64,000 nt of DNA from Pseudomonas cremoricolorata DSM 17059 = NBRC 16634. GTDB taxonomy: Bacteria; Pseudomonadota; Gammaproteobacteria; Pseudomonadales; Pseudomonadaceae. The notes below the pieces were generated by a model. The model ran no database searches and was not told the DNA's origin. It saw nothing but the letters and a program-made list of their open reading frames with translations. Both the position numbers and the translations under genes were made by a program. The stretch spans positions 310,001 to 374,000 of the forward strand of contig NZ_AUEA01000001.1 in the NCBI RefSeq assembly GCF_000425745.1, written 5' to 3'. The first letter of the stretch is position 1. Each line of letters opens with the position of its first letter. Positions 37,979 through 48,260 of the stretch are shown here, piece after piece.

Positions 37979-38773
37979 ATGAGCAACGTTCGCAGTGACA
38001 AGCCCTTCATCCTGGCTGGCCGCACCTTCCAGTCGCGCCTGCTGGTGGGCACTGGCAAGTACCGTGACATGGAAGAAACCCGCCAGGCCATCGAGGCCTC
38101 GGGCGCCGAGATCGTCACCGTTGCCGTGCGCCGTACCAATCTGGGACAGAACCCGGGCGAACCGAACCTGCTCGACGTGCTGCCACCCGACCGCTACACC
38201 ATCCTGCCCAACACCGCCGGCTGCTATGACGCGGTCGAGGCCGTGCGTACCTGCCGCCTGGCCCGTGAGCTACTCAATGGCCACAACCTGGTGAAGCTGG
38301 AAGTACTGGCCGACCAGAAAACCCTGTTCCCCAATGTCATCGAAACCCTCAAGGCCGCTGAAGTGCTGGTCAAGGAAGGCTTCGATGTCATGGTCTACAC
38401 CAGCGATGACCCGATCATCGCCCGCCAGCTCGCGGAAATCGGCTGCATCGCGGTCATGCCGCTGGCCGGCCTGATCGGCACCGGGCTGGGCATCTGCAAC
38501 CCCTACAACCTGCAGATCATTCTCGAAGAATCGAAAGTGCCGGTGCTGGTCGATGCCGGTGTCGGCACTGCATCCGATGCCACCATCGCCATGGAAATGG
38601 GCTGCGAAGCGGTGCTGATGAACTCGGCCATCGCCCACGCCCAGCAGCCGGTGATGATGGCCGAGGCCATGAAGCACGCCATCGTCGCCGGTCGTCTGGC
38701 TTACCTTGCCGGGCGCATGCCGAAAAAACTCTATGCCAGCGCCTCGTCGCCGCTGGATGGTCTGATCAAGTAA
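37979..38773 (+). CDS. thiG: Thiazole synthase
   Basis: ThiG forms the thiazole phosphate ring of thiamine from deoxyxylulose 5-phosphate, dehydroglycine and the ThiS thiocarboxylate. The 264-residue TIM barrel contains [12 protein letters not shown], the Schiff-base lysine region ([10 protein letters not shown]) and [14 protein letters not shown]. It lies in a thiS-thiG-trmB run. Confidence 0.96.
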   Translation: MSNVRSDKPFILAGRTFQSRLLVGTGKYRDMEETRQAIEASGAEIVTVAVRRTNLGQNPGEPNLLDVLPPDRYTILPNTAGCYDAVEAVRTCRLARELLNGHNLVKLEVLADQKTLFPNVIETLKAAEVLVKEGFDVMVYTSDDPIIARQLAEIGCIAVMPLAGLIGTGLGICNPYNLQIILEESKVPVLVDAGVGTASDATIAMEMGCEAVLMNSAIAHAQQPVMMAEAMKHAIVAGRLAYLAGRMPKKLYASASSPLDGLIK

Positions 38774-38782
38774 GAGCCCCTG

Positions 38783-39505
38783 ATGACTGAATCGCAAGAA
38801 ACGCCCGTGACCCCCGAGGGCGAAGAGCGCCCGCACCGCCGCATCAAGAGCTTCGTGATGCGCGCCGGACGCATGACCGAAGGCCAGCAACGTGGCCTGG
38901 AAGTGGGTGGCCCGCAGTTCATCCTGCCGCTGGCCGATGCCCCGGTGGACTACGACCAGGTGTTCGGTCGTAGCGCCCCGCGCACCCTGGAGATCGGCTT
39001 CGGCATGGGTCATTCCCTGCTGGAAATGGCTGCTGCCGCGCCTGAGCAGGACTTCATCGGCGTGGAAGTGCACCGCCCAGGTGTCGGTGCGCTGCTCAAT
39101 GGCGTGCTGACCGAAGGCCTGAAGAACCTGCGGGTGTATGACTGCGATGCCATCGAGGTGCTCAACCGCTGCGTCGCCGACAACAGCCTCGACCGCCTGA
39201 TGCTGTTCTTCCCCGACCCGTGGCACAAGGCGCGGCACCACAAGCGCCGCATCGTGCAGCTGGAGTTCGCTGAACTGGTAAGGCGCAAGCTCAAGCCCGG
39301 CGGCGTGTTCCACATGGCCACCGACTGGCAGCCGTATGCCGAATACATGCTGGAAGTGATGAGCGCAGCGCCTGGTTACCGCAACCAGGCCGCCGATGGC
39401 ACTTACGTGCCGCGCCCGGAAGAACGCCCGATCACCAAGTTCGAACGCCGCGGCGAACGGCTGGGGCATGGGGTTTGGGATTTGAAGTTCGAAAAGCTGG
39501 CGTGA
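38783..39505 (+). CDS. trmB: tRNA (guanine-46-N7)-methyltransferase
   Basis: TrmB makes m7G46 in the variable loop of tRNAs. The 240-residue protein has motif [16 protein letters not shown], the characteristic [18 protein letters not shown] and the late [17 protein letters not shown]. It starts 9 bases after thiG. Confidence 0.95.
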   Translation: MTESQETPVTPEGEERPHRRIKSFVMRAGRMTEGQQRGLEVGGPQFILPLADAPVDYDQVFGRSAPRTLEIGFGMGHSLLEMAAAAPEQDFIGVEVHRPGVGALLNGVLTEGLKNLRVYDCDAIEVLNRCVADNSLDRLMLFFPDPWHKARHHKRRIVQLEFAELVRRKLKPGGVFHMATDWQPYAEYMLEVMSAAPGYRNQAADGTYVPRPEERPITKFERRGERLGHGVWDLKFEKLA

Positions 39506-39546
39506 GTTCGAGCCTGCTCGGCTGAGGATGGGGATAACCTGAGTTG

Positions 39547-39563
39547 GGCCGGCGGTGCCGGCC
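39547..39563. terminator. Hairpin between convergent trmB and DUF3392 genes
   Basis: ggccgg (39547-39552) and ccggcc (39558-39563) form a 6-bp GC stem with a 5-base loop in the 66-base gap between convergent genes. There is no T run, so it is a weak candidate. Confidence 0.35.
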
Positions 39564-39571
39564 ACTGCGGT

Positions 39572-39898
39572 TTACCCCCGCCGATCAGCCACCACCCCAA
39601 TCAACGCGATCACCACCAGCAACACCGGCGCCAGCGCGTAGTTGTTGAACTGGCTCAGCCCCTTCATCACCCACGGCGTTGCATAGATCAGTGCAGCGCC
39701 GCTGCCGATCATCACCAGCAAGGCCATGGCCGGTACGCGCAGGGCGCCCGCTACGCTGCCCAGACGCTGCTCGGCCCAGGCCTTGATGTCGGTGCCGAAC
39801 AGCACCAGCAGACAGCCGACGAAGGCCAACGAGATTTCCGAAAGGTGGCTCCGGCTCCAGCGCGAAACGGTGGCCAGCAGGTCAAGTACCACGTCCAT
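39572..39898 (-). CDS. DUF3392 family membrane protein
   Basis: A 108-residue protein with three hydrophobic segments and the DUF3392 pattern (HLSEISLAFVGCLLVLFGTDIKAWAEQ). Function is unknown. It lies 9 bases downstream of hemW on the same strand and is likely cotranscribed with the hemW-rdgB-metWX run. Confidence 0.82.
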   Translation of the reverse strand: MDVVLDLLATVSRWSRSHLSEISLAFVGCLLVLFGTDIKAWAEQRLGSVAGALRVPAMALLVMIGSGAALIYATPWVMKGLSQFNNYALAPVLLVVIALIGVVADRRG

Positions 39899-39907
39899 GC
39901 TTCATCC

Positions 39908-41101
39908 TCAGGTCAAGAAGTACTGCAGCAGGTCATTGAGGAACAGTTGGCCGCGCGCAGTGGCGGCCAGTCGATCCGGTTCGACCTGCAAAAGGCCTTT
40001 TTGTTCGGCCATGCGACGGGCCTGGGCCAGCTGTGCCAGGGGCTGGCCGGTGCGTTGGGTGAACAGCTCGGCCTCAACGCCATCGGTCAGGCGCAGGGCA
40101 TTGATGAGGAACTCGAACGGCAGCTCATCCAGCGGCAGGACCTTTTCCCCGGCCTTGAAGGGCTTGCTCGGGTTGAGGTAGTCCTTCGGCAGGCGGGTCT
40201 TCCAGGTGCGCACGATGCGCCCGTCGGGCAGCGACAGCTTGCCGTGGGCGCCGGCACCGATACCGATGAAGTCACCGAAGCGCCAGTAATTGAGGTTATG
40301 CCGCGCTGCACGCCCCGGCTGGGCGTAGGCCGACACCTCGTACTGGGCGAAACCCTGTTCGGCGAGCAGCGCCTGGCCGGCTTCCTGAATATCCCAGAGG
40401 ATGTCGTCCTCCGGCAGCTCCGGCGGCTGGTTCCAGAACACTGTGTTCGGCTCGACGGTGAGCTGGTACCACGACAGATGCGTCGGCCCCAGCTCGATGG
40501 CCTGGCGCAGATCGCCCAGGGCATCGTCCAGCGACTGCTCGGGTAGGCCGTGCATCAGGTCCATGTTGAAATTGTCGAAGCCTGCGTTGCGTGCCATGGC
40601 CGCGGCGCGCACCGCTTCATCGCCGTTGTGGATGCGCCCGAGGCGCTCCAGCTTGGCCGGCTGGAAGCTCTGCACGCCAATCGACAGGCGATTGATGCCC
40701 TGCTGGCGGTAGGCCTTGAACTTGTCCTGCTCGAAGGTGCCGGGGTTGGCTTCCAGGGTGATCTCGATGTCACTGGCGAAGGCGATACGCTGTTCGACGC
40801 CACGCAGCAGGCGGCCCAGCTGTTCGGCGCTGAACAGGCTCGGCGTGCCGCCACCGAAGAAGATCGAACTCAACACCCGACCCTGCACGGCGAACAGGTC
40901 TTGGTCGAGGTCGGCGAGCAATGCATCGACGTACTCGGCCTCAGGCAGCTCCGGGCCGGCCTGGTGCGAATTGAAGTCGCAGTAAGGGCATTTGCGCACG
41001 CACCAGGGGATGTGGATGTACAGCGCCAGCGGCGGCAATTGCGGTAGGGCGATGGCCGTTGCTGCGGGATACAGCAACAGCGAGGACGGCTGGTCGGTCA
41101 T
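39908..41101 (-). CDS. hemW: Radical SAM haem chaperone HemW
   Basis: A radical SAM protein of the HemN-like HemW group, thought to deliver haem rather than to be a coproporphyrinogen dehydrogenase. The 397-residue product has the cluster motif CVRKCPYC (Cys34, Cys38, Cys41), GGGTPSLFS and the C-terminal HemN domain. The start overlaps the rdgB stop (ATGA). It was long annotated as a HemN-like oxidase, but its N-terminus is of the HemW type. Confidence 0.92.
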   Translation of the reverse strand: MTDQPSSLLLYPAATAIALPQLPPLALYIHIPWCVRKCPYCDFNSHQAGPELPEAEYVDALLADLDQDLFAVQGRVLSSIFFGGGTPSLFSAEQLGRLLRGVEQRIAFASDIEITLEANPGTFEQDKFKAYRQQGINRLSIGVQSFQPAKLERLGRIHNGDEAVRAAAMARNAGFDNFNMDLMHGLPEQSLDDALGDLRQAIELGPTHLSWYQLTVEPNTVFWNQPPELPEDDILWDIQEAGQALLAEQGFAQYEVSAYAQPGRAARHNLNYWRFGDFIGIGAGAHGKLSLPDGRIVRTWKTRLPKDYLNPSKPFKAGEKVLPLDELPFEFLINALRLTDGVEAELFTQRTGQPLAQLAQARRMAEQKGLLQVEPDRLAATARGQLFLNDLLQYFLT

Positions 41102-41694
41102 GCCAGGCCCAGACGTTGGCGCAGCAAGGCCATGGCGCGGGCGCGGTGGCTCAGTTGGTTTTTCTCCAGCGGCGCCAGCTCGGCGCTCGAGCAGTCGCGC
41201 TCAGGCACCCAGAACAGCGGATCGTAGCCAAAGCCATGCTCGCCGCTGGCGGCGGTGAGGATGCGCCCGTGCCACAGCCCTTCACACAGAATCGGCAGCG
41301 GGTCATCGGCGTGCCGCACCAGCGCCAGCACACAGACGAACTGCGCGCCGCGTTGCTCGGCCGGCACATCCTTGAGGGCCTCGAGCAGCTTGGCGTTGTT
41401 CGCCGCATCGCCCTGGCCATCGGCATAGCGCGCCGAATAGATACCCGGCGCACCGCCGAGAAAATCCACCGCCAGCCCGGAATCGTCGGCCAGCGCTGGC
41501 AGGCCGGAAATGCGCGCAGCGTTGCGCGCCTTGAGGATGGCGTTTTCCACGAACGACAGACCGGTTTCTTCCGGTTCGACCTGGCTGAATTCGCCGATCG
41601 AACGCAGGTGTACCGATTCGCCGAGCATGGCCTGGAGTTCTTTGAGTTTGCCGGCGTTGTGGCTGGCGAGGACGAGCTGCTGAAGATTGATCAT
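41098..41694 (-). CDS. rdgB: dITP/XTP pyrophosphatase
   Basis: RdgB hydrolyses non-canonical purine triphosphates (dITP, XTP) to monophosphates and keeps them out of DNA. The 198-residue product has [46 protein letters not shown] and [10 protein letters not shown]. It overlaps both hemW and the DUF4426 gene by 4 bases. Confidence 0.95.
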   Translation of the reverse strand: MINLQQLVLASHNAGKLKELQAMLGESVHLRSIGEFSQVEPEETGLSFVENAILKARNAARISGLPALADDSGLAVDFLGGAPGIYSARYADGQGDAANNAKLLEALKDVPAEQRGAQFVCVLALVRHADDPLPILCEGLWHGRILTAASGEHGFGYDPLFWVPERDCSSAELAPLEKNQLSHRARAMALLRQRLGLA

Positions 41695-42125
41695 TGGCCT
41701 GGGAACACTTCCTGGTTGAAGCTGAGAGTATGGCGTTCGCCGCCGGTATCGATGTCGAGGGTGAAGGTCAGCAGTTGCGCCTGCTCGACCTTGAACTGCG
41801 CCACGTACGACACCGCGCCCTGACTGCTGATGGCCTTGAAGCTCAGCGGGCTGCTGCGCCCGGTGAGGTCCTTGACCGTACCCTTGACCGTCGCCAGGCC
41901 TGGGGCATCGGCCTGGCGGACCGCCACGGTCAGCACGCCCAGCTCTTTGCTGCGCAGCAGGCCGGTGGAGGCGGCCACCGCCGGCGGCAGGCTGCTGGAC
42001 GAGAAGGCGTTGTAGTGCACGGTGACGTCGCCGAAGGTCTGCTGACGTTCGGGACGGGCGGCATCGGCAGCCAGTGCCGGCAGCGCCAGGCACAGGCTGA
42101 ACAGAAATGCGGCGAAACCACGCAT
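41691..42125 (-). CDS. DUF4426 family periplasmic protein
   Basis: A 144-residue secreted protein with a signal peptide (cleavage after ALA, about residue 19) and the DUF4426 core ([21 protein letters not shown]). Function is unknown. It is embedded between metW and rdgB and coupled to the latter. Confidence 0.85.
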   Translation of the reverse strand: MRGFAAFLFSLCLALPALAADAARPERQQTFGDVTVHYNAFSSSSLPPAVAASTGLLRSKELGVLTVAVRQADAPGLATVKGTVKDLTGRSSPLSFKAISSQGAVSYVAQFKVEQAQLLTFTLDIDTGGERHTLSFNQEVFPGQ

Positions 42126-42174
42126 GAGCAGTTACTCCCTTTGACGAGCGCGCCACCGCCAGTGGCGCATAGGT

Positions 42175-42795
42175 TCAGACCGCGACCTTATGTTCGGCCA
42201 GGCTCGGGCTGCTGACCCGGTAGATGCCGATTTCCCCGAGCAGGTTAGGCCACAGCCGGCCACCCAGGCCGTTGCGGTGCAGACGGTCGACCGCCAGGCG
42301 ATCGAGCACCTTGGCGTGGCGCTCGTGGCACAGCTGTTCGAAATCGGCGAAGGTGCAGAAGTGGATGTTCGGAGTGTTGTACCAGGTATAGGGCATGAAG
42401 TCCGATACCGGCATGCGGCCTTTGCTCGCCAGGTACCAGCGGCAGCGCCAGTGACCGAAGTTGGGGAAGGTGATGATGCACTCGCGGCCTACCCGCAGCA
42501 TCTCTTCGAGAATGCGGTCGGGGTATTCCACGGCTTGCAGGGCTTGGGTCATGACCACAATGTCGAAGCTGTCGCTGGCGAAGTTGCCCAGGCCCTTGTC
42601 GAGGTCTTGTTCGATGACGTTGACGCCCCTTGCCACGCATTCGGCAATGTTGTCGGGGTCGATTTCCAGGCCATAGCCGTGCACCTGCTTGCGGTCGCGT
42701 AGCGAGGCCAGCAGTTCACCGTTGCCGCAGCCCAGGTCGAGCACGCGGCTACCGGCGGGGATCCAGTCGTGGATGATTTCCAGGTCGGCTCTCAT
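42175..42795 (-). CDS. metW: MetW, methionine biosynthesis methyltransferase-like protein
   Basis: A 206-residue class I SAM-methyltransferase-fold protein that works with MetX in Pseudomonas methionine synthesis. Motif I is RVLDLGCGNGELLASL, and the MetW-specific region follows (FPNFGHWRCRWYLASKGRMP). It is 7 bases after metX and should be cotranscribed. Confidence 0.93.
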   Translation of the reverse strand: MRADLEIIHDWIPAGSRVLDLGCGNGELLASLRDRKQVHGYGLEIDPDNIAECVARGVNVIEQDLDKGLGNFASDSFDIVVMTQALQAVEYPDRILEEMLRVGRECIITFPNFGHWRCRWYLASKGRMPVSDFMPYTWYNTPNIHFCTFADFEQLCHERHAKVLDRLAVDRLHRNGLGGRLWPNLLGEIGIYRVSSPSLAEHKVAV

Positions 42796-42802
42796 GCTGT
42801 CC

Positions 42803-43942
42803 TCAGATCGCGATGCGGTTCATGTAGTTGGTAAACCCCTGCATGTAGCGCGGTGTAGGGATGAGGAAGGCGTCGTGGCCGTAGGGCGAATCGATGTCCA
42901 GGTAGCAGACGTTCTTGCGCGCCGCCAGCAGGGCATCGACCATTTCCCGCGAGCGGGCCGGCGAGAAGCGCCAGTCGGTGGTGAACGACATGATGCAGAA
43001 ATCCGCCTTGGCGCCGGCCAGGGTCGCGGCCAGGTCACCGTTGTGCGCGGCGGCCGGGTCGAAATAGTCCAGCGCCTTGGTCATCAACAGGTAGGTGTTG
43101 GCGTCGAAGCGCCCGGAAAACTCTTCGCCCTGGTAGCGCAGGTAGCTCTCGACCTGGAATTCGACGCTGTGGAAGTCGTAGTTGAGCTTGTCGCTCTTGA
43201 GTTCACGGCCGAATTTCTCGCCCATCGAATCGTCCGACAGGTAGGTGATATGGCCGACCATGCGCGCCAGCATCAGGCCACGCTTGGGAATCACGCCCTG
43301 GTCCTGGAACGAGCCGCCGTGGAACTCCGGGTCGGTGAGAATGGCCTGGCGGGCGACTTCGTTGAAGGCGATGTTCTGCGCCGACAGCTTGGGCGCCGAG
43401 GCGATGTCGACACAGTGGCGGATGCGCTCTGGGTAGGTGATCGACCATTGCAGCGCCTGCATGCCACCCAGACTGCCACCGACCACTGCCGCCCACTGCG
43501 CGATGCCCAAGCGGTCGGCCAGGCGCGCCTGGCTGTGCACCCAGTCTTCGACGGTGAGAATCGGGAAATCGGCGCCGTAGGGCTTGCCGGTGGCGGGGTT
43601 GAGGCTGCTCGGGCCGGTGCTGCCATTGCAGCCGCCAAGGTTGTTCAGGCTGACCACGAAGAAGCGGTTGGTGTCGATTGGCTTACCTGGGCCGATGCAG
43701 CTGTCCCACCAGCCCGGCTTACGGTCATCGGCGCTGTGAAAGCCCGCCGCATGATGGTGGCCCGACAGCGCATGGCAGATCAGCACGGCATTGCTGGCCG
43801 TGGCGTTGAGCGTGCCATAGGTTTCGTAGATCAGTTCATAGCTGGCCAGGGAACGGCCACAGGCCAGCGGCAGCGGCTCATCGAATCGGGCAACCACAGG
43901 GGTTACCAGACCGACGGAATCTTCGGCAAAGACAGTGGACAT
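42803..43942 (-). CDS. metX: Homoserine O-acyltransferase (succinyl type in pseudomonads)
   Basis: MetX acylates homoserine in the first committed step of methionine synthesis; Pseudomonas MetX enzymes use succinyl-CoA. The 379-residue alpha/beta-hydrolase-fold protein has [17 protein letters not shown] and the nucleophile [12 protein letters not shown] (Ser157). The catalytic His lies in the C-terminal GHDAFL. The CoA preference is known from the family, not read here. Confidence 0.93.
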   Translation of the reverse strand: MSTVFAEDSVGLVTPVVARFDEPLPLACGRSLASYELIYETYGTLNATASNAVLICHALSGHHHAAGFHSADDRKPGWWDSCIGPGKPIDTNRFFVVSLNNLGGCNGSTGPSSLNPATGKPYGADFPILTVEDWVHSQARLADRLGIAQWAAVVGGSLGGMQALQWSITYPERIRHCVDIASAPKLSAQNIAFNEVARQAILTDPEFHGGSFQDQGVIPKRGLMLARMVGHITYLSDDSMGEKFGRELKSDKLNYDFHSVEFQVESYLRYQGEEFSGRFDANTYLLMTKALDYFDPAAAHNGDLAATLAGAKADFCIMSFTTDWRFSPARSREMVDALLAARKNVCYLDIDSPYGHDAFLIPTPRYMQGFTNYMNRIAI

Positions 43943-44030
43943 CGACCCAGCTCACGCGTGAATGAGGCGTAAGTCTAAAGAGCGCTACCCCCAGCGGCAA
44001 GCAACAGCTACCACCGGGGGCGGCAAGGGG

Positions 44031-44621
44031 TCAGATCATGCGGAACAGTTCTTGCGGCATGCCGATTTGCGCGGCGATCGGGGGCAGCACGAACGACTGG
44101 ATCACCTGGATGGCGATGAAGGCGAAGATCGGCGAAATATCCAGCCCGCCGAGGTTCGGCACGATACGCCGGAACGGCGCCAGCACCGGTTCAGCGATCT
44201 GGTAGGCCAGCTCGGCGGCCGGGTTGTGGGTGTTCGGTGCGATCCACGAGACGATCACCATGACGATCATCGCCACCCAGAAAATCTTCAGGAACAGTGA
44301 AGCCACGCCCAGCAGCGCCCACATCAGCAGGTGCAGGACGTCGCCGAAGGTGCCGTAGGTGACCATCAGCACGAAGGCCATCAGCAGCGCCTGCAACACC
44401 ACCGCCAGCAACAGGGACGAGGTGTCCATGCCGCCGATGCTGGGGATGATGCGGCGAATCGGCTTGAGCAGCGGCTGCGTGGCGCGCACCGCGAACTGAC
44501 ACAGCGGGTTGTAGAAATCGGCTTTCACCAGTTGCAGCACGAAGCGCAGCAGGACGATCACCAGGTACAGGCTGACCAGGGTTTGCACCACGAAAATCGC
44601 GGCGCCGGACAGTGCATTCAT
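44031..44621 (-). CDS. YggT family membrane protein
   Basis: A 196-residue inner-membrane protein made of two YggT repeats, each with paired hydrophobic segments and a conserved P(I/F)RR(I/V)(I/V)P motif (KPIRRIIPSIGG and APFRRIVPNLGG). The start at 44621 (MNALSG) is 10 bases from the proC stop. It is part of the yggS-proC-yggT cluster. Function is unresolved. Confidence 0.88.
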   Translation of the reverse strand: MNALSGAAIFVVQTLVSLYLVIVLLRFVLQLVKADFYNPLCQFAVRATQPLLKPIRRIIPSIGGMDTSSLLLAVVLQALLMAFVLMVTYGTFGDVLHLLMWALLGVASLFLKIFWVAMIVMVIVSWIAPNTHNPAAELAYQIAEPVLAPFRRIVPNLGGLDISPIFAFIAIQVIQSFVLPPIAAQIGMPQELFRMI

Positions 44622-44631
44622 CGACAGCTCC

Positions 44632-45450
44632 TTATTTGCCCAGTTGTTCGGCCAGCGCAGCGGAGCGCTGCGCGGCAGCCTCCAGGGCGTGCTCGACCAG
44701 TGTCTGGAAACCGTTGTTCTGGAATGAGGTGATGGCCGCCTCGGTGGTGCCACCGGGCGAGGTGACGCGGCGGCGCAGCTCGGCGGCGTCGAAGTCGCTG
44801 GCCGCAGCCATGTGCGCAGCGCCCAGGGCGGTCTGCAAGGTCAGTTGCGAAGCGGTTTCGCGGGGCAGGCCGAGTTTCTCGCCAGCGGCGGTCATGGCCT
44901 CGATCAGCAGGAAGAAATACGCCGGGCCGCTGCCCGACACCGCAGTGACAGCATCGATCTGTCGCTCTTCATCGAGCCACAGCACGGTGCCGACCGCGCC
45001 CAGCAGGGTTTCGGCCTGCTGGTGCTGTTCGGCCGAGACCTGCGCATTGGCGTACAGGCCGCTGGCGCCCTTGCGCAGCAGCGCCGGGGTGTTGGGCATG
45101 CAGCGCACCAGCGGGCGCTCGCCCAGCCAGCTTTGCAGGCTGGCGCAAGTGATGCCGGCGGCGATGGACACCACCAGTTGGCCCGGTGCGAGCGACGGCG
45201 CCAGGGCCTCGCACACCGCTTTCATCACCTGCGGCTTGACCGACAGCACCACCACGTCGGCGTCGGCCACGGCCTGGGCGTTGTCTTCGAACACCTCGAT
45301 GCCGTGCTCGGCCTGGACGCGGCTGCGGGTCTCGGCACCGGGGTCGCTGGCGCGGATCTGCGCGGCGTCCAGGCCCTGGGCGCGCAGACCGCCGATCAGG
45401 CTGGCGGCCATGTTGCCGGCGCCGATGAAGGCAATACGTGTCTTGCTCAT
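44632..45450 (-). CDS. proC: Pyrroline-5-carboxylate reductase
   Basis: ProC carries out the last step of proline synthesis. The 272-residue product has the N-terminal NADPH fold FIGAGNMAASLIGGL, then VVLSVKPQ, and the C-terminal signature SGSGPAYFFLLIEAM with RRRVTSPGGTTEAAI. It lies in the yggS-proC-yggT cluster. Confidence 0.96.
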   Translation of the reverse strand: MSKTRIAFIGAGNMAASLIGGLRAQGLDAAQIRASDPGAETRSRVQAEHGIEVFEDNAQAVADADVVVLSVKPQVMKAVCEALAPSLAPGQLVVSIAAGITCASLQSWLGERPLVRCMPNTPALLRKGASGLYANAQVSAEQHQQAETLLGAVGTVLWLDEERQIDAVTAVSGSGPAYFFLLIEAMTAAGEKLGLPRETASQLTLQTALGAAHMAAASDFDAAELRRRVTSPGGTTEAAITSFQNNGFQTLVEHALEAAAQRSAALAEQLGK

Positions 45451-45488
45451 GTCAGGTCCTTGCGGGAAAGGGTGAGTGAAACATGGAT

Positions 45489-46175
45489 TCAGACGGCGCC
45501 ATAGTCACGCGCGCCGAACAAGGCGGTGCCGATGCGCACCCAGGTCGCGCCCTGGGCGATGGCCGCCTCGAGGTCGTGACTCATGCCCATCGACAGGGTA
45601 TCGAGGCCGGGTTCGAGCTGGGCCAGCAGTTCGCGCAACTGGGCGAACGGGCGTTCCTGCGCGGCGCGTTCGTCGCTTGGTGCGGGAATCGCCATCAGCC
45701 CCCGCAGGCGCAGCCCGGGCAGGGCCGCCACGGCGGCGGCCAGCGCCGGCAGGTCGGCCGGCGCGCAGCCCGACTTGCTGTCCTCGCCGCTGACGTTCAC
45801 TTGCAGGCAGACGTTGAGCGGGGCCAGCCCGGCCGGACGCTGCTCGGACAAACGCTGGGCGATTTTCAGGCGGTCTACGGAATGTACCCAATCGAAGTGC
45901 TCGGCAATGGCGCGGGTCTTGTTCGACTGGATGGGGCCAATGAAGTGCCAGGTCAAGGGCAGGTCGGCAAGTTCCTGCTGTTTGTTCAGCGCTTCCTGTA
46001 GGTAATTTTCCCCCACATCGCTGACCCCGGCGGCGTACAGCTCACGCACGGCGCTGGCCGGCTTGGTTTTGCTCACCGCCAGCAGGCGCACGCTGGACGG
46101 TGCGCGTCCGGCTGCCTCGGCGGCACTGTTGATACGGGCGGCGAGGGCCTGCAAGTTGGCTGCTACTGTGGACAT
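45489..46175 (-). CDS. yggS: PLP homeostasis protein, YggS family
   Basis: A 228-residue single-domain PLP-binding barrel that buffers pyridoxal phosphate. VRLLAVSKTKPASAV contains the Schiff-base lysine, and WHFIGPIQSNK and LSMGMSHDLEAAI are conserved. The start at 46175 matches the family; upstream in-frame sequence overlaps the divergent pilT. proC follows 38 bases later. Confidence 0.94.
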   Translation of the reverse strand: MSTVAANLQALAARINSAAEAAGRAPSSVRLLAVSKTKPASAVRELYAAGVSDVGENYLQEALNKQQELADLPLTWHFIGPIQSNKTRAIAEHFDWVHSVDRLKIAQRLSEQRPAGLAPLNVCLQVNVSGEDSKSGCAPADLPALAAAVAALPGLRLRGLMAIPAPSDERAAQERPFAQLRELLAQLEPGLDTLSMGMSHDLEAAIAQGATWVRIGTALFGARDYGAV

Positions 46176-46239
46176 GGTTGATCGCCGGCGGCTCAGTGGT
46201 CGCGGCATTCTACCTGCTCTATGGCCTTTGGGGAGTCTC

Positions 46240-47244
46240 ATGGACGTGACCGACCTGCTGGCCCGCGCCCTCCATGCGCGGGCCTCCGACCTGCACCTGG
46301 CAGCAGGCGAAGCGCCGCTGCTGCGCATCGATGGCGAGTTGCAGCGCCTGGATTTACCGGTGCTGAGCGCCGACGCACTGTTCACCGGGCTTGGCCAGTT
46401 CCTCGACGCCGAGCAGCAACGGCAGTGGGCCAGCGGCGATGAACTCGACCTGGCCTTGGCCATCCCCGAGCGCGGCCGGGTGCGCCTCAATCTGTTTCGC
46501 CAGCAGCAGGGTCCTGCGGCCAGCCTGCGCCTGCTGGCAGATGCTGTACCGAGCCTCGAGGCGCTTGCCTTGCAGCCGATCTACCCGCTGCTGGCAGGGC
46601 TGCGCGACGGCCTGGTGCTGGTCGGCGGGCCGACCGGCAGTGGCAAGTCCAGCACCCTCGCGGCCTTGCTCGACCAGCTCAACCGCGACCGCGCCCTGCA
46701 TATCATCACCCTCGAAGACCCAGTGGAAATCCTTCACCGCAGTCAGCGCAGCCTGATCAACCAGCGCGAGATCGGCCGCCACAGCCGCGACTTCGCCCAG
46801 GCCTTGCGCAGCGCCCTGCGGCAAGACCCGGACATCATCATGCTCGGCGAACTGCGCGATCTCGAGACCATCCGCCTGGCCCTGCGCGCCGCAGAAACCG
46901 GGCATCTGGTGCTGGGCACCGTGCACACCCGTTCGGCGGTGAGCAGCATCGAGCGCCTGGTAGAGGTGTTCGCCGCCGAGGAAAAACCGCTGGTGCGGGC
47001 CATGCTCGCGCAGTCGCTGCGCCTGGTGCTGGCGCAGGTGCTGGTAAAGCGCAAGGGCGGCGGACGCGTGGCGGCCCGCGAAGTGCTGGTGGGCACGCCC
47101 GCAGTGCAGAACCTGATTCGCGAAGGGCGCCTGGCACAACTGCACTCGACCCTGCAAACCGGCGCCGGCGCCGGCATGCAGACCCTTGAGGCCGCGTTGC
47201 AGGCGCTGCGCAGCCAGGGGCTGCTCGATGAGGCCGTGGGGTAG
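46240..47244 (+). CDS. pilT: PilT-like type IV pilus retraction ATPase
   Basis: A 334-residue hexameric secretion/retraction ATPase. Walker A is GGPTGSGKS at 129-137, followed by the Asp and His boxes (ITLEDPVEILH; GTVHTRSAVSSIERL) and Walker B DIIMLGELRD. The position next to yggS is the classical pilT locus of Pseudomonas, but no pilU follows; the next gene is a convergent LysR regulator. The N-terminus is divergent from canonical PilT (DLHLAAGEAPLLRIDGEL). Confidence 0.87.
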   Translation: MDVTDLLARALHARASDLHLAAGEAPLLRIDGELQRLDLPVLSADALFTGLGQFLDAEQQRQWASGDELDLALAIPERGRVRLNLFRQQQGPAASLRLLADAVPSLEALALQPIYPLLAGLRDGLVLVGGPTGSGKSSTLAALLDQLNRDRALHIITLEDPVEILHRSQRSLINQREIGRHSRDFAQALRSALRQDPDIIMLGELRDLETIRLALRAAETGHLVLGTVHTRSAVSSIERLVEVFAAEEKPLVRAMLAQSLRLVLAQVLVKRKGGGRVAAREVLVGTPAVQNLIREGRLAQLHSTLQTGAGAGMQTLEAALQALRSQGLLDEAVG

Positions 47245-47251
47245 GGCGCGT

Positions 47252-48136
47252 TCACGGTCCCAGCAAGCGCTGGGTGCTGGCCTGCATCTGCGCCGTGATC
47301 CAGTGCAGGAAGGCCGTCGCCTTGGCGCTGTCGGCAAACGGCCTGGCAGCCAGCAGGCAATAGCGCGAACCATCCTTGTCGAAACCCAGCGGCGCGAGCA
47401 GCTGCCCAGCGCGCAACTCATCTTCCACCATCAACGCTGAAGCCAGGCACACGCCCAGCCCGGCAGCCGCTGCCTGGGTCGAGAGGTAGAAGTGCTCGAA
47501 GTCCTGGCCCGTTGACTGAGCCAGCGTGATGCCGCGCAGGCGCAGCCAGTGGTCCCAGGCCTGTGGGCGGGTGCGGCTGTGCAGCAGGCACAGGCCATCC
47601 AGCGCTTCTTGGCCGTGCCACAGCCCAGGCGTGCACAGCGGGCCGACCCATTCTTCGCACAGAGTGGCGCTGTGAATGCCCTCGCCCCAGTAGAAGTCAT
47701 CGCGCCGCACCGCCACATCGACCCCCGTACGGGCAAAGTTCACTGCGCCGCCTGCGGTGAGCAGTTGCACCTGAATGCCAGGGTGCTGGCTGTGGAAATC
47801 CGCCAGGCGCGGGATCAGCCATTTCATCGCGATGGTCGGTTCGCACGACACCACCAGCACCTCGTCACGACTCGGCTGTTGCAGATCGAGCACGGTCTGG
47901 CGCAGGTCCTCGAAAAACGGCGCGGTCAGCTGATACAGCCTGCGCCCGGACTCATTGAGAAAGATCGCCCGATTACGCCGCTCGAACAGCGTCACGCCGA
48001 GGCTCTCTTCCAACTGGCGCACCTGGCGACTCACCGCGCCGTGGGTGACATGCAGCAAGCGCCCGGCCTGGACGAAGCTCTCGGTCTGGGCGGCGAAGTT
48101 GAAGAACTGTAGGGCGGCAAGCGGTGGGAGCTTCAT
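47252..48136 (-). CDS. LysR-type transcriptional regulator, GcvA-like
   Basis: A 294-residue LTTR with the N-terminal HTH of the GcvA/AmpR branch (LPPLAALQFFNFAAQTESFVQAGRLL begins it; then VTHGAVSRQVRQLEE). The effector domain is at about 90-290. It is convergent with pilT (7 bases) and divergent from a LysE exporter across 275 bases, which is a likely target. Confidence 0.9.
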   Translation of the reverse strand: MKLPPLAALQFFNFAAQTESFVQAGRLLHVTHGAVSRQVRQLEESLGVTLFERRNRAIFLNESGRRLYQLTAPFFEDLRQTVLDLQQPSRDEVLVVSCEPTIAMKWLIPRLADFHSQHPGIQVQLLTAGGAVNFARTGVDVAVRRDDFYWGEGIHSATLCEEWVGPLCTPGLWHGQEALDGLCLLHSRTRPQAWDHWLRLRGITLAQSTGQDFEHFYLSTQAAAAGLGVCLASALMVEDELRAGQLLAPLGFDKDGSRYCLLAARPFADSAKATAFLHWITAQMQASTQRLLGP

Positions 48137-48179
48137 GGGCGATGATTACTCACAGATACGCGCGACGATAAATCGATTT

Positions 48180-48260
48180 TTATCCACAGGGTAGCCGGGC
48201 ATGCTGTGTCGCGACCGGGCTTGCGATGAGTCTACGGAAGGATGACGAGGTTGTGGATAA
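48180..48260. promoter_or_regulatory. Two opposed consensus DnaA boxes
   Basis: ttatccaca at 48180-48188 and its reverse complement tgtggataa at 48252-48260 are perfect DnaA 9-mers facing each other, 63 bases apart, in the LysR/LysE spacer. No replication genes are nearby. Function as DnaA-binding sites is inferred from sequence only. Confidence 0.45.

Noticed and set aside
42689..43972. A 427-codon plus-strand frame over metX
   Set aside because: It is antisense to a clear metX with full family motifs and has no recognisable domain.
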